Part shown: piece by piece, positions 34,821 to 43,917 of the stretch
Position numbering within the stretch: the first letter of the stretch is position 1
Layout of the letters: the number at the start of each line of letters is the position of its first letter
Assembly: GCA_003612525.1 (NCBI GenBank)
Contig: RAZD01000020.1
Coordinates: 1-64,000 of the forward strand
Direction of reading: 5' to 3'
Length of the DNA: 64,000 nt
From: a bacterium C-53
GTDB lineage: Bacteria; Bacillota; Clostridia; Lachnospirales; Lachnospiraceae
The notes under the pieces: model-generated
Seen by the model: the letters and a program-made list of their open reading frames with translations, nothing else
Told to the model about the DNA's origin: nothing
Databases searched by the model: none
Position numbers and translations under genes: made by a program

Positions 34821-35054
34821 ATGGAAATGTGGATAACAGGCTATGGGGGCTATGGAAAACGCCATTCACAGCACATGGAAAAGCTAAAATGCAGCTTTCC
34901 CACGTCCTGCAAACAGCGTTTCCCACAGCCCCCAAAAAGCAGCCAGTTACCCACATTCCCACACCGCCGACGACTACGGAATCCCACCCTTTCCTACCTG
35001 TCATTCATAAAAGCAAAAAAGAATAAAGGAGCTGATAAAACATCAAGAACGTAA
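34821..35054 (+). CDS. Doubtful ORF (77 aa)
   Basis: ATG 34821 opens MEMWITGYGGYGKRHSQHMEKL. It has only a weak AAAGGA site and a composition unlike its neighbours. It overlaps a cluster of DnaA-box-like sequences, so the region may be non-coding. Confidence 0.2.
   Translation: MEMWITGYGGYGKRHSQHMEKLKCSFPTSCKQRFPQPPKSSQLPTFPHRRRLRNPTLSYLSFIKAKKNKGADKTSRT
34828..34963. other. Cluster of DnaA-box-like sequences (candidate element origin)
   Basis: A perfect TTATCCACA on the minus strand (34828-34836) is followed on the plus strand by TTTCCCACG (34896), TTTCCCACA (34919), TTACCCACA (34947) and ATTCCCACA (34955), all within 136 bp. They lie in the only sizeable gap between VirD4 and Maff2. Confidence 0.4.
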
Positions 35055-35151
35055 ACACGGGCTACATGATACGCGCCCCTACCGGGGAACGTACCGCCCA
35101 ACCCTTACAACTGAATACCGCCGCGCCGCAGAACTTACGCAGCGTGGGGAC

Positions 35152-35178
35152 ACCGCCTTACTTACAGGGCGGTTTTTT
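35152..35178 (+). terminator. Hairpin terminator or attenuator before the Maff2 gene
   Basis: ACCGCC (35152-35157) pairs with GGCGGT, followed by six Ts. It could reduce read-through into the channel genes. Confidence 0.6.
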
Positions 35179-35252
35179 ATGCGGCGGCGACCATCCGCTG
35201 ACCGCCTTTGTCCGCTTGCCGGACAGCCGCACAGCGGCAGAAAGGATTTTAC

Positions 35253-35468
35253 ATGGCATTTTTCAATAGCGCAGTAGACGTTTTGCAGACACTTGTAATC
35301 GCTCTTGGAGCAGGGCTTGGCATTTGGGGCGTGATCAATCTCATGGAGGGTTACGGCAACGACAACCCCGGCGCGAAATCACAGGGCATGAAACAGCTTA
35401 TGGCGGGCGGCGGCGTTGCCCTGATCGGCATGACCCTTGTACCCCTGCTTTCCGGGCTGTTCGGCTAA
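35253..35468 (+). CDS. Maff2 family protein
   Basis: 71 residues, two hydrophobic helices: MAFFNSAVDVLQTLVIALGAGLGIWGVINLMEGYGNDNPGAKSQGMKQLMAGGGVALIGMTLVPLLSGLFG. This is the Maff2/TrbC-VirB2-like small membrane protein of Tn1549-type elements, a possible pilin-like or channel component. ATG 35253 is the family start; the upstream extension is not. Confidence 0.85.
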   Translation: MAFFNSAVDVLQTLVIALGAGLGIWGVINLMEGYGNDNPGAKSQGMKQLMAGGGVALIGMTLVPLLSGLFG

Positions 35469-35487
35469 GAAGCGCGGGTAAGAGCCT

Positions 35488-36357
35488 ATGCAGAGCATAC
35501 TTGACGCGATCACGGAATGGATAAAGGAAATCCTTATCGGAGCCATTAACGGGAACCTGTCAACTATGTTTGGGGACGTAAACGAGAAAGTCGGCACCAT
35601 TGCCGCCGAGGTAGGGCAGACCCCGCAGGGGTGGAACGCGGGCATATTCTCCATGATACGCACGTTATCCGAGAATGTGATCGTACCCATTGCGGGGCTT
35701 GTCATTACCTACGTCCTATGCGTGGAGCTTATCAGCATGGTAACGGAAAAGAACAACATGCACGACGTTGACACTTTCATGTTTTTTAAGTGGTTTTTCA
35801 AGGCGTGGGTGGCGGTGTACCTTGTCACCCACACCTTTGACATAACAATGGCGGTGTTTGACGTGGCGCAGCACGTCGTTTCCGGCGCGGCGGGGGTGAT
35901 AAGCGGCAATACGAATATCGACGTTGCCGCCGCCCTTGCTTCCATGCAGTCCGGGCTTGACGCTATGGAAATCCCCGAATTACTTTTGCTTGTCATGGAA
36001 ACAAGCCTTGTGAGCCTTTGCATGAAAATTATGTCGGTGCTTATCACGGTGATCCTGTACGGCAGAATGATAGAAATTTACCTTTACTGTTCCGTGTCGC
36101 CTATCCCATTTGCAACAATGACTAACCGGGAATGGGGGCAGATCGGCAACAACTACTTAAAAGCCCTGTTCGCCGTCGGCTTTCAAGGCTTCCTCATTAT
36201 GGTGTGCGTCGGCATTTACGCGGTGCTGGTGAACAATATCACCGTAGCGGACAACTTACACAGCGCGATATTTTCCCTTGCTGCCTACACGGTGATCCTC
36301 TGCTTTTCCCTGTTCAAATCCGGCGCACTTGCAAAGTCCATTTTCGCGGCGCACTAA
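35488..36357 (+). CDS. VirB6/TrbL-like membrane channel protein
   Basis: 289 residues with about six transmembrane helices after an amphipathic N-terminus (ITEWIKEILIGAINGNLSTMFGDVNEKV) and the stretch EIYLYCSVSPIPFATM that is common to these Firmicute VirB6-like proteins. It forms the inner-membrane part of the DNA export channel. Confidence 0.85.
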   Translation: MQSILDAITEWIKEILIGAINGNLSTMFGDVNEKVGTIAAEVGQTPQGWNAGIFSMIRTLSENVIVPIAGLVITYVLCVELISMVTEKNNMHDVDTFMFFKWFFKAWVAVYLVTHTFDITMAVFDVAQHVVSGAAGVISGNTNIDVAAALASMQSGLDAMEIPELLLLVMETSLVSLCMKIMSVLITVILYGRMIEIYLYCSVSPIPFATMTNREWGQIGNNYLKALFAVGFQGFLIMVCVGIYAVLVNNITVADNLHSAIFSLAAYTVILCFSLFKSGALAKSIFAAH

Positions 36358-36534
36358 AGGCGTGTCAAGGGTAGGGTGGAGATTTTCAGAGCGAAGCGGC
36401 GAAAATACGACCCGACCTTGACGCGGGAGGAACCCCATAGAATAGGGACGGGCAAAGGGCATAAACTGACCTTTGCCTTGACTGCCATCATGGGGCTTAC
36501 AGGAAGCAGACACAGAAAGGAGGGACGAAACACC

Positions 36535-37071
36535 ATTGAAAAGAAATACGGCATAATCTACGCCGATCCCCCGTGGAAGTACGCACAGAAGCGGCTTTCC
36601 GGCGCAGCGGAACACCATTACCCGACCATGAGCATAGAGGAATTATGCGCTCTCCCCGTTGCCAGCCTTGCGGCAGAGGACAGCGCACTTTTTTTGTGGG
36701 CGACATTCCCGCAGCTTCCCGAAGCCTTGCGGCTGGTCAATGCTTGGGGCTTTACCTATAAGACCGCCGCCTTTGTGTGGCTGAAGCTCAATAAAAAGTC
36801 CTATACATGGTTTTACGGCTTGGGGTTTTGGACGCGGGGAAATGCGGAAATCTGCTTACTTGCCACACGGGGACACCCAAAGCGCAAGTCGGCGGGGATT
36901 CATCAATTCATTATCTCCCCCGTTGAGCAGCACAGTAAAAAGCCGGATATTGCGCGGGAAAAAATCGTTGCCCTTATGGGCGACATTCCCCGGATAGAGC
37001 TTTTCGCAAGGCAGGAAACGGCGGGCTGGGACACATGGGGGAATGAAACGAAAAACAGCATAGAGCTTTGA
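36535..37071 (+). CDS. MT-A70-family DNA N6-adenine methyltransferase
   Basis: About 178 residues. The catalytic motif is DPPW (IIYADPPWKYAQ), with TMSIEELCALPV, LFLWATFPQLPEAL and the terminal RIELFARQ...GWDTWGNE. It methylates adenine in DNA and may protect the element from restriction. Start uncertain: the only good ribosome site (AAAGGAGGG) is 10 nt before an in-frame ATT at 36535. An ATG (36490) and a GTG (36376) lie further up without such a site. Confidence 0.85.
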   Translation: MEKKYGIIYADPPWKYAQKRLSGAAEHHYPTMSIEELCALPVASLAAEDSALFLWATFPQLPEALRLVNAWGFTYKTAAFVWLKLNKKSYTWFYGLGFWTRGNAEICLLATRGHPKRKSAGIHQFIISPVEQHSKKPDIAREKIVALMGDIPRIELFARQETAGWDTWGNETKNSIEL

Positions 37072-37090
37072 CGGAAAGGAGGTTTTCGGT

Positions 37091-37495
37091 ATGGCGTATG
37101 TGCCAGTGCCAAAGGATTTATCAAAGATAAAAACAAAAGTCGCTTTCAACCTTACGAAGCGGCAGATCGTTTGTTTCGCGGTAGCCCTCATTGTGGGATT
37201 GCCGCTTTTTTTCTTGCTAAAGGACAGCGCGGGAACCAGCGCGGCGGCGTTTGTGATGATCGTCGTCATGCTCCCCTGCTTCCTCATGGCAATGTACGAG
37301 AAACATGGACAGCCCCTTGAAGTCGTGATACGGAATATCATTCAGACAAAATTTGTCCGACCAAAGGAGCGACCCTATCAGACACAGAACTTATACGCTG
37401 TTTTGGAAAAGCAGCGGAAACTGGAAAAGGAGGTATCAGCGATTGTCAAAGGAACCAACCAAAAACGGCGCACCGGGAAAAAGCCCCGGAAATAA
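37091..37495 (+). CDS. prgI: PrgI-family membrane protein (VirB3-like)
   Basis: 134 residues: MAYVPVPKDLSKIKTKVAFNLTKRQIVCFAVALIVGLPLFFLL, a second helix, then a basic cytoplasmic tail. PrgI proteins stand next to VirB4 in Gram-positive conjugation systems, as here (53-nt overlap). Confidence 0.9.
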   Translation: MAYVPVPKDLSKIKTKVAFNLTKRQIVCFAVALIVGLPLFFLLKDSAGTSAAAFVMIVVMLPCFLMAMYEKHGQPLEVVIRNIIQTKFVRPKERPYQTQNLYAVLEKQRKLEKEVSAIVKGTNQKRRTGKKPRK

Positions 37496-39863
37496 GGCGA
37501 AGCGGAAACTGACCCGCGCCGAGAAGAAACAGATCGCCGCCGTAATCAGACAGGCAAAGGGGGACGGAAAGGCGCACACCGCCCAGCAGACAATCCCCTA
37601 TATCAACCTGTACCCGGACGGGATATGCCGGGTGACGGAACGGAAATACAGCAAAAGCATTGTCTTTGAGGATATAAACTACCAGCTTGCACAGGCAGAC
37701 GACAAGACCGCCATTTTTGAAAACTGGTGTGACTTCCTCAACTACTTTGACGCTTCCGTTTCGGTGCAGCTCTCTTTCATCAATCAAGGGACGCAGCGGG
37801 AGGAAGCGGAAAAAGCAATCAATATCCCGGCGCAGGAGGACGCTTTCAATTCGATCCGCACGGAATACGGGGATATGCTCAAAAGCCAGCTTTCCAAAGG
37901 GAACAACGGGCTTGTGAAGCACAAGTACATCACATTCAGTATCGAAGCCGACAACCCGGCGGCGGCAAAATCCCGCCTTTCCCGTATTGAAACGGACATA
38001 CTGAATAATTTCAAGGTGCTGGGGGTATCTGCCCGCCCGCAGACAGGCTATGAACGGTTACAGACCATGCACGGGGTATTCCACCCGGAGGGGGAGCCGT
38101 TCAACTTCTCCTTTGATTGGCTTGCCCCGTCCGGGCTTACCACAAAGGACTTTATCGCCCCGCCCTCATTCCGTTTCGGAGAGGGGAGATACTTCCGCAT
38201 GGGGAAAAAGATCGGCGCGGTGTCGTTCTTACAGATTCTTGCGCCGGAGTTAAACGACCGTATCTTAGCGGATATGTTAGACCTTGAAACGGGCGTGATT
38301 GTCAACCTGCACATTCACAGTATCGACCAGACCGAAGCAATCAAGACCGTCAAGCGCAAGATTACCGACCTTGACAAAATGAAGATCGAGGAACAGAAGA
38401 AAGCCGTCCGCGCAGGGTACGACATGGATATAATTCCGTCCGACCTTGCCACGTTTGGCGGCGAAGCGAAAAATCTCTTGCAGGATTTACAGAGCCGAAA
38501 CGAAAGAATGTTTTTACTCACATTCCTTGTAGTCAACATGGCAGACACGAAGCGGAAACTGGAAAATGACATTTTCGCGGCGGCGGGGATTGCACAGAAA
38601 TATAACTGCGCCCTCACCCGGCTTGACTACCAGCAGGAAGCGGGGCTTATGTCAAGCGTCCCTATCGGGGAGAATCTTATCCCCATCCAAAGGGGCTTGA
38701 CGACTTCCAGCACGGCAATCTTTATCCCCTTTATCACGCAGGAGCTTTTTCAGAGGGGCGCGAGCCTTTACTATGGCTTAAATGCGCTTTCCAACAACAT
38801 GATCCTCTGCGACCGTAAGCAGCTTAAAAATCCCAACGGGCTAATCTTGGGAACGCCGGGAAGCGGAAAATCCTTTGCGGCAAAACGGGAAATGACAAAC
38901 GCTTTCCTCATTACCGACGACGACATTATTATCTGCGATCCCGAAGCCGAGTATTACCCCCTTGTAAAGCGGCTTCACGGACAGGTGATAAGACTTTCCC
39001 CTACCAGCCCGCACTACGTCAACCCTATGGATATAAACCTCAATTACAGCGAGGACGACAACCCCCTTGCGCTGAAATCCGACTTTATCCTCTCCCTTTG
39101 TGAGCTGATTGTCGGCGGCAAGGAGGGGCTGCAGCCCGTAGATAAGACCGTCATTGACCGCGCTGTAAGAAATGTGTACCGCCCTTTCCTTGCTTCCCCC
39201 GCCCCGGAGAAAATGCCAATTTTGGGCGACCTCTACGACGAGCTTTTGAAGCAGCCGGAGCCGGAAGCGGCGCGTATCGCTGCGGCATTGGAGCTGTATG
39301 TTTCCGGGAGCCTTAACGTCTTTAACCACAGGACGAACGTGGAGCTTGACAACCGCCTTGTGTGCTTTGACATTAAACAGCTTGGGAAGCAGCTTAAAAA
39401 GCTGGGGATGCTCATTGTGCAGGATCAAGTTTGGAACCGCGTCACCGTGAACCGGGCGGCGCAGAAGTCCACAAGGTATTTTATGGACGAATTTCACCTG
39501 TTACTGAAAGACGAGCAGACCGCCGCCTATTCCGTGGAGATTTGGAAGCGTTTCAGAAAATGGGGCGGCATACCCACAGCGATCACGCAGAACGTGAAAG
39601 ACCTTTTGGCAAGCCGGGAAGTGGAAAATATCTTTGAGAACAGCGATTTTGTCCTCATGCTCAATCAAGCGGCGGGCGACCGGGCGATCCTTGCGAAGCA
39701 GCTCAATATCTCCCCGCAGCAGATGTCTTACGTCACCCATTCCGAAGCGGGCGAGGGGCTTTTGTTCTATGGCAACGTCATTCTGCCCTTTGTAGACCGT
39801 TTCCCCAAAGACACGGAGCTTTACCGGGTAATGACGACGAAGCCGGAGGAAGTGGGCGTATGA
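37443..39863 (+). CDS. virB4: VirB4-type conjugation ATPase
   Basis: 806 residues from TTG 37443, chosen for AAGGAGG 9 nt upstream; an earlier frame start at 37353 would lie deep in prgI. Walker A GTPGSGKSFA near residue 469, ICDPEAEYYPLV, and the Walker B region RYFMDEFHLLL. It powers assembly of, and transport through, the type IV secretion channel. It ends overlapping the next gene in ATGA. Confidence 0.93.
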   Translation: MSKEPTKNGAPGKSPGNKAKRKLTRAEKKQIAAVIRQAKGDGKAHTAQQTIPYINLYPDGICRVTERKYSKSIVFEDINYQLAQADDKTAIFENWCDFLNYFDASVSVQLSFINQGTQREEAEKAINIPAQEDAFNSIRTEYGDMLKSQLSKGNNGLVKHKYITFSIEADNPAAAKSRLSRIETDILNNFKVLGVSARPQTGYERLQTMHGVFHPEGEPFNFSFDWLAPSGLTTKDFIAPPSFRFGEGRYFRMGKKIGAVSFLQILAPELNDRILADMLDLETGVIVNLHIHSIDQTEAIKTVKRKITDLDKMKIEEQKKAVRAGYDMDIIPSDLATFGGEAKNLLQDLQSRNERMFLLTFLVVNMADTKRKLENDIFAAAGIAQKYNCALTRLDYQQEAGLMSSVPIGENLIPIQRGLTTSSTAIFIPFITQELFQRGASLYYGLNALSNNMILCDRKQLKNPNGLILGTPGSGKSFAAKREMTNAFLITDDDIIICDPEAEYYPLVKRLHGQVIRLSPTSPHYVNPMDINLNYSEDDNPLALKSDFILSLCELIVGGKEGLQPVDKTVIDRAVRNVYRPFLASPAPEKMPILGDLYDELLKQPEPEAARIAAALELYVSGSLNVFNHRTNVELDNRLVCFDIKQLGKQLKKLGMLIVQDQVWNRVTVNRAAQKSTRYFMDEFHLLLKDEQTAAYSVEIWKRFRKWGGIPTAITQNVKDLLASREVENIFENSDFVLMLNQAAGDRAILAKQLNISPQQMSYVTHSEAGEGLLFYGNVILPFVDRFPKDTELYRVMTTKPEEVGV

Positions 39864-40600
39864 AAAAAGAAACCGTATATACAGACGGGGCGGCTACCCT
39901 GTACCATGCTGATTTTTTAGACGCTGCCGGAAGCATACAGGACAACAGCATTGATTTTGTGTTTACCGACCCGCCGTTTGAACTGACAGGCGGCGGCATG
40001 AAACACAGCAAGTTATCTTATCAAGGCGGCGAAATATTCTGCAAGAACGGATTCAGTACGAAAGGGATTGAATTTCAAAAGTGGGTGCCGGAAATATACA
40101 GGGTTTTGAAACATGGACGGTATTTTTATGTCATGTCAAACGACAGGAACCTTTTTTCACTCCATGCCGCCTGTATGGAAAACCATTTTCAATTCTGCGA
40201 GCTTTTAGTCATGGATAAGAAAATGACCGTGCCATCCACCTATTACCCGAAACGGGCTGAATTTATCCTCATGTACCGAAAAGGAAATTTCAGAAAAACC
40301 CGTTTTTGTGGCTCAACCATTATAGAAACCAAAATACCGAGGGGGAAAGAAAAGCGGCACCCGACCGAAAAGCCCGTATCCATGATCGAGCATTTCATCA
40401 ACTGCTCTACGCTGGAAAATGAAATATGCCTTGACCCATTCATGGGGAGCTGCCCGGTTGGGGAAGCGTGTCTTTTGACGGGACGAAAATTTATCGGCGT
40501 GGAGATTGAAAAAAAGTGGTTCCAGACTTCACAGGAACGGATCGCGGCTATCCACCGAAAAATCCCCACAACGCCGCAGACAGGAGGTGACAGACCATGA
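39860..40600 (+). CDS. Site-specific DNA methyltransferase (N4/N6 amino-methylase)
   Basis: 246 residues. Catalytic motif TDPPFE (residues 36-41) before the AdoMet motif DPFMGSCPVGEAC, the order of beta-class enzymes. The target-recognition part lies between them (TYYPKRAEFILMYRKGNF), and HPTEKPVSMIEHFI is conserved. No nuclease partner is adjacent, so it is likely a solitary protective methylase. Confidence 0.88.
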   Translation: MKKETVYTDGAATLYHADFLDAAGSIQDNSIDFVFTDPPFELTGGGMKHSKLSYQGGEIFCKNGFSTKGIEFQKWVPEIYRVLKHGRYFYVMSNDRNLFSLHAACMENHFQFCELLVMDKKMTVPSTYYPKRAEFILMYRKGNFRKTRFCGSTIIETKIPRGKEKRHPTEKPVSMIEHFINCSTLENEICLDPFMGSCPVGEACLLTGRKFIGVEIEKKWFQTSQERIAAIHRKIPTTPQTGGDRP

Positions 40601-42714
40601 AGCAGTACAAAGCCCGCGACAAAATCACACAGAAAATGACCCGTGACGGAGCCGTTGAAATCAACGAAACCAGAGGCACGAAAAAGCGGATCAGCAAACG
40701 GGCGCGGGACGCTGCCTTAAAGAAAACGCCGGAGCAACAGGCGGCGCAGGATATACAGGCACTACCGCCCACACCGGGAAGCACAGCCCCGGAACAGTCC
40801 CCCAACGCGCCGCCCCTGCCCCATTCGCCGGGGACGGAGCCGGAACAGGACACGGGAACCGCCGAGCGCATTTATGAGCATATCGACGGGGCGCACACCC
40901 GCAGAGCCAGTAAAAAGGCGGCACGGAAAGCACAGGCAGAAGCCGAGAGCCGCGCCCGCACTTCCCGGCTGCAATTCACCGAGGAAGAACGGGCAACGCC
41001 GGAGCTTGAAAAATACATCAAGAAATCCGACAAAGCCGCTGACAGGCTGGATAAGGCAAGGGCAAATATCCCAAAGGAAAAGAAACTTGTAAAAGAGCGC
41101 ACCTTTGACGAAGCCACCGGGAAAGGCAAGACCCGCTTACACTTTGAGGAACGGGAAAAGCCAATGAATGGCAATAAGCCCCATAAAAACCCGCTGTCCC
41201 GCCCCGTGCAGGAAGCGGGTATTTTCGTTCACAACAAGGTACATTCCGTAGAAAAGGATAATTCCGGCGTGGAGGGGGCGCACAAATCCGAGGAATTAGC
41301 GGAGAAAGGCGCAAAGTTCACGGTGCGGAAAGTGCGGGAGGGCTACCGCAGCCACAAGCTCAAACCCTACCGGGCGGCGGCAAAGGCAGAAAAGGCAGCG
41401 GAAAAAGCAAACGCCAATTACCTCTACCAAAAGGCACTCCACGACAACCCGCAGATCGCCGCGTCCAACCCGTTCTCCCGGTATATGCAGAAACAGCGTA
41501 TCAAGAAACAGTATGCAAAGACCGTCAAGGCACAGGGCGCGAAGTCGGTCAAGAACGCAGCGGAGAACACAAGGAAAGCCGCCAAAAAGACCGCCGAGGA
41601 AACCAAAAAGGCAATCGCTTTTGTGGGGCGGCACCCGGCGGGGGTATGTATCGCCGTTGGTGCGCTGCTCTTATTCATCATGGTATCGTCGGCGTTATCT
41701 TCCTGCGGGGCTATGTTTTCCGGCATGATAAACGGCATTGTGGGGACTTCCTACACGTCGGAGGACGCGGATTTAGTCGCCGTGGAAAACAGCTATGCGG
41801 CACTGGAAACAGAGCTGCAACGCACGATAGACAATATCGAGCGCGACAATCCCGGCTATGACGAATACCGTTATGACCTTGACAGTATCGGGCATAACCC
41901 CCATGAATTAGCGTCCTATCTGACCGCGCTCTTACAGACCTATACCCCGGCAACCGCACAAGCAGAAATACAGCGTATCTTTTCGCTGCAATACACCCTC
42001 ACGCTGACAGAGGAAGTGGAGGTACGCTACCGCACGGAAACCAGCACCGACCCGGAAACCGGGGAAACCACTACCGAGGAAGTCCCTTATAACTATTACA
42101 TTCTCCATGTCAAGCTGGAGAACAAGCCCATATCCGACCTTGCACCGGGGCTACTCACGCCGGAGCAGCTTGAAATGTTCCGGGTGTACTTGGAAACCAG
42201 CGGCAACAAGCCCTTGATTTTCGGGGGCGGTTCCCCGGACACGAACCCGTCCGAGGATTTAAGCGGGGTGCAGCTTGTAAACGGCACACGCCCCGGCAAT
42301 ACCGCCGTAGTAGACCGGGCAAAGTCACAGGTAGGAAACGTAGGGGGACAGCCTTATTGGAGCTGGTACGGCTTTAACAGCCGTGTGGAATGGTGCGCCT
42401 GTTTCGTTTCATGGTGCTACAATCAAGCCGGGAAAAGCGAGCCGCGCTTTGCCGCCTGCCAGTCACAGGGGATTCCGTGGTTCCAGTCACACGGACAATG
42501 GGGCGACCGAAGCTATGCCAATATCGCACCCGGCGACGCAATCTTTTTTGACTGGGACTTAGACGGGAGCGCAGACCATGTAGGGCTTGTGATCGGCACG
42601 GACGGGCAGCGCGTTTACACCGTCGAGGGCAATTCCGGGGACGCTTGCAAGATCAAAAGCTATCCCCTTGACTACCGCTGTATCAAAGGCTATGGGCTGA
42701 TGAACTGGAACTAA
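40597..42714 (+). CDS. Conjugation protein with C-terminal CHAP amidase domain (VirB1-like)
   Basis: 705 residues: a long Lys/Ala/Glu-rich cytoplasmic region (1-345), one transmembrane helix (about 348-370), a stalk domain, then a CHAP domain (about 568-705) with catalytic Cys in EWCACFVSWCYNQAG and His in DHVGLVIG, ending VEGNSGDACKIKSYPLD. It opens the peptidoglycan for the transfer channel. Start overlaps the methyltransferase stop. Confidence 0.9.
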   Translation: MKQYKARDKITQKMTRDGAVEINETRGTKKRISKRARDAALKKTPEQQAAQDIQALPPTPGSTAPEQSPNAPPLPHSPGTEPEQDTGTAERIYEHIDGAHTRRASKKAARKAQAEAESRARTSRLQFTEEERATPELEKYIKKSDKAADRLDKARANIPKEKKLVKERTFDEATGKGKTRLHFEEREKPMNGNKPHKNPLSRPVQEAGIFVHNKVHSVEKDNSGVEGAHKSEELAEKGAKFTVRKVREGYRSHKLKPYRAAAKAEKAAEKANANYLYQKALHDNPQIAASNPFSRYMQKQRIKKQYAKTVKAQGAKSVKNAAENTRKAAKKTAEETKKAIAFVGRHPAGVCIAVGALLLFIMVSSALSSCGAMFSGMINGIVGTSYTSEDADLVAVENSYAALETELQRTIDNIERDNPGYDEYRYDLDSIGHNPHELASYLTALLQTYTPATAQAEIQRIFSLQYTLTLTEEVEVRYRTETSTDPETGETTTEEVPYNYYILHVKLENKPISDLAPGLLTPEQLEMFRVYLETSGNKPLIFGGGSPDTNPSEDLSGVQLVNGTRPGNTAVVDRAKSQVGNVGGQPYWSWYGFNSRVEWCACFVSWCYNQAGKSEPRFAACQSQGIPWFQSHGQWGDRSYANIAPGDAIFFDWDLDGSADHVGLVIGTDGQRVYTVEGNSGDACKIKSYPLDYRCIKGYGLMNWN

Positions 42715-42750
42715 CCAACATTTTTTTGACTATGAAAGGAGTTTTGCATT

Positions 42751-43020
42751 ATGGCAATGAACAAAATCGACCGTATCAACCGGGAAATTGAAAAGACCCG
42801 CGAGAAGATCACCGAGTACCAGAACAAGCTGAAAGGGCTGGAAGCACAGAAAACCGAAGCAGAGAATTTACAGATCGTCCAGCTTGTGCGCTCCATGCGC
42901 CTTTCCCCTGCGGAGCTTACTTCCATGCTGAAAAGCGGGGCAATCCCCGGCATGGAACCCGCCCCGGCTTACAATGGCGTGACTGATGAAGAAATGGAGG
43001 ACACCGAGAATGAAGAATAA
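42751..43020 (+). CDS. DUF4315-family small protein
   Basis: 89 residues: [47 protein letters not shown]...ELTSML. An N-terminal coiled coil and an acidic tail. A constant member of Tn1549-like operons; function unknown. Overlaps the next start. Confidence 0.85.
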   Translation: MAMNKIDRINREIEKTREKITEYQNKLKGLEAQKTEAENLQIVQLVRSMRLSPAELTSMLKSGAIPGMEPAPAYNGVTDEEMEDTENEE

Positions 43021-43723
43021 GAAAACAATCAAAATGCTTTTGACCTTATGCGCCGCCTTTCTCCTTATGGGCGGCTTTTCCTTTACCGCTTACGCACAAG
43101 TCCCGGAGGGCGCGGACGATGCCACCGACGACAGCGGCGTTGTCTATGAGGAACCCGAAAAGGAAGAACCCCTTACCCCGGACGGGAACGCGACCCTTGT
43201 AGACGATTTCGGCGGCAACAAGCAGCTTATCACCGTGACGACCAAAAACGGCAACTATTTTTATATCCTCATTGACCGGGACGACGAGGGGGAAAATACC
43301 GTGCATTTCCTCAATCAAGTGGACGAAGCCGACCTTATGGCACTCATGGAGGACGGGAACACCACCACAGAGCCGCCCGCTGTCTGCAACTGTACGGAGA
43401 AATGCGAAGCCGGGAAAGTAAATACTTTATGCCCGGTATGCAGCACCAACTTAACCGCTTGCAGCGGCAAGGCAGCGGAGCCGGAAACGGAGGAACCCAC
43501 AGAGCAGCCGGAAAAGAAAAACAATACAGGCGGGCTTTTCGTATTCCTCATTGTGGCACTTCTTGGCGGCGGGGGCGCGTTCTACTACTTTAAGGTTATG
43601 AAGCCGAAACAGGACGTAAAAGGCGGCACAGACCTTGACGATTTCGACTTTGACGATTACGACGAGGACGAGCCGGAACCCGACGACGGGGACGACACAG
43701 AAACGGAGGACGACGAGGAATGA
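43010..43723 (+). CDS. DUF4366-family secreted/membrane protein
   Basis: 237 residues from ATG 43010. Signal peptide ([30 protein letters not shown]), extracellular region with a [26 protein letters not shown] cysteine cluster, one transmembrane helix ([21 protein letters not shown]) and a strongly Asp/Glu-rich cytoplasmic tail. Likely a wall-spanning part of the transfer machine (inference). Confidence 0.85.
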   Translation: MKNKKTIKMLLTLCAAFLLMGGFSFTAYAQVPEGADDATDDSGVVYEEPEKEEPLTPDGNATLVDDFGGNKQLITVTTKNGNYFYILIDRDDEGENTVHFLNQVDEADLMALMEDGNTTTEPPAVCNCTEKCEAGKVNTLCPVCSTNLTACSGKAAEPETEEPTEQPEKKNNTGGLFVFLIVALLGGGGAFYYFKVMKPKQDVKGGTDLDDFDFDDYDEDEPEPDDGDDTETEDDEE

Positions 43724-43917
43724 CGCTGTTCACCGACAACCCCTTAGAAAGAATGATGATACAGAAACCGGGCGACGGGCGGCGGGGAAAATCGCCGCCC
43801 GCTTCCATTCCCCCGCGCTGCCGGGGCTGTCCCTACAACCGGGAGCCGCCCTGTATTGGGTACTGTATCAAGAAGTTATCAGAGAAAAAAGGGGAAAAAG
43901 GAAAGGAGGATTTTTAA
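43720..43917 (+). CDS. Small cysteine-containing hypothetical protein (65 aa)
   Basis: Starts in the ATGA overlap with the previous gene. Four cysteines in [20 protein letters not shown] could bind a metal. It ends just before topB. Unknown family. Confidence 0.65.
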   Translation: MTLFTDNPLERMMIQKPGDGRRGKSPPASIPPRCRGCPYNREPPCIGYCIKKLSEKKGEKGKEDF

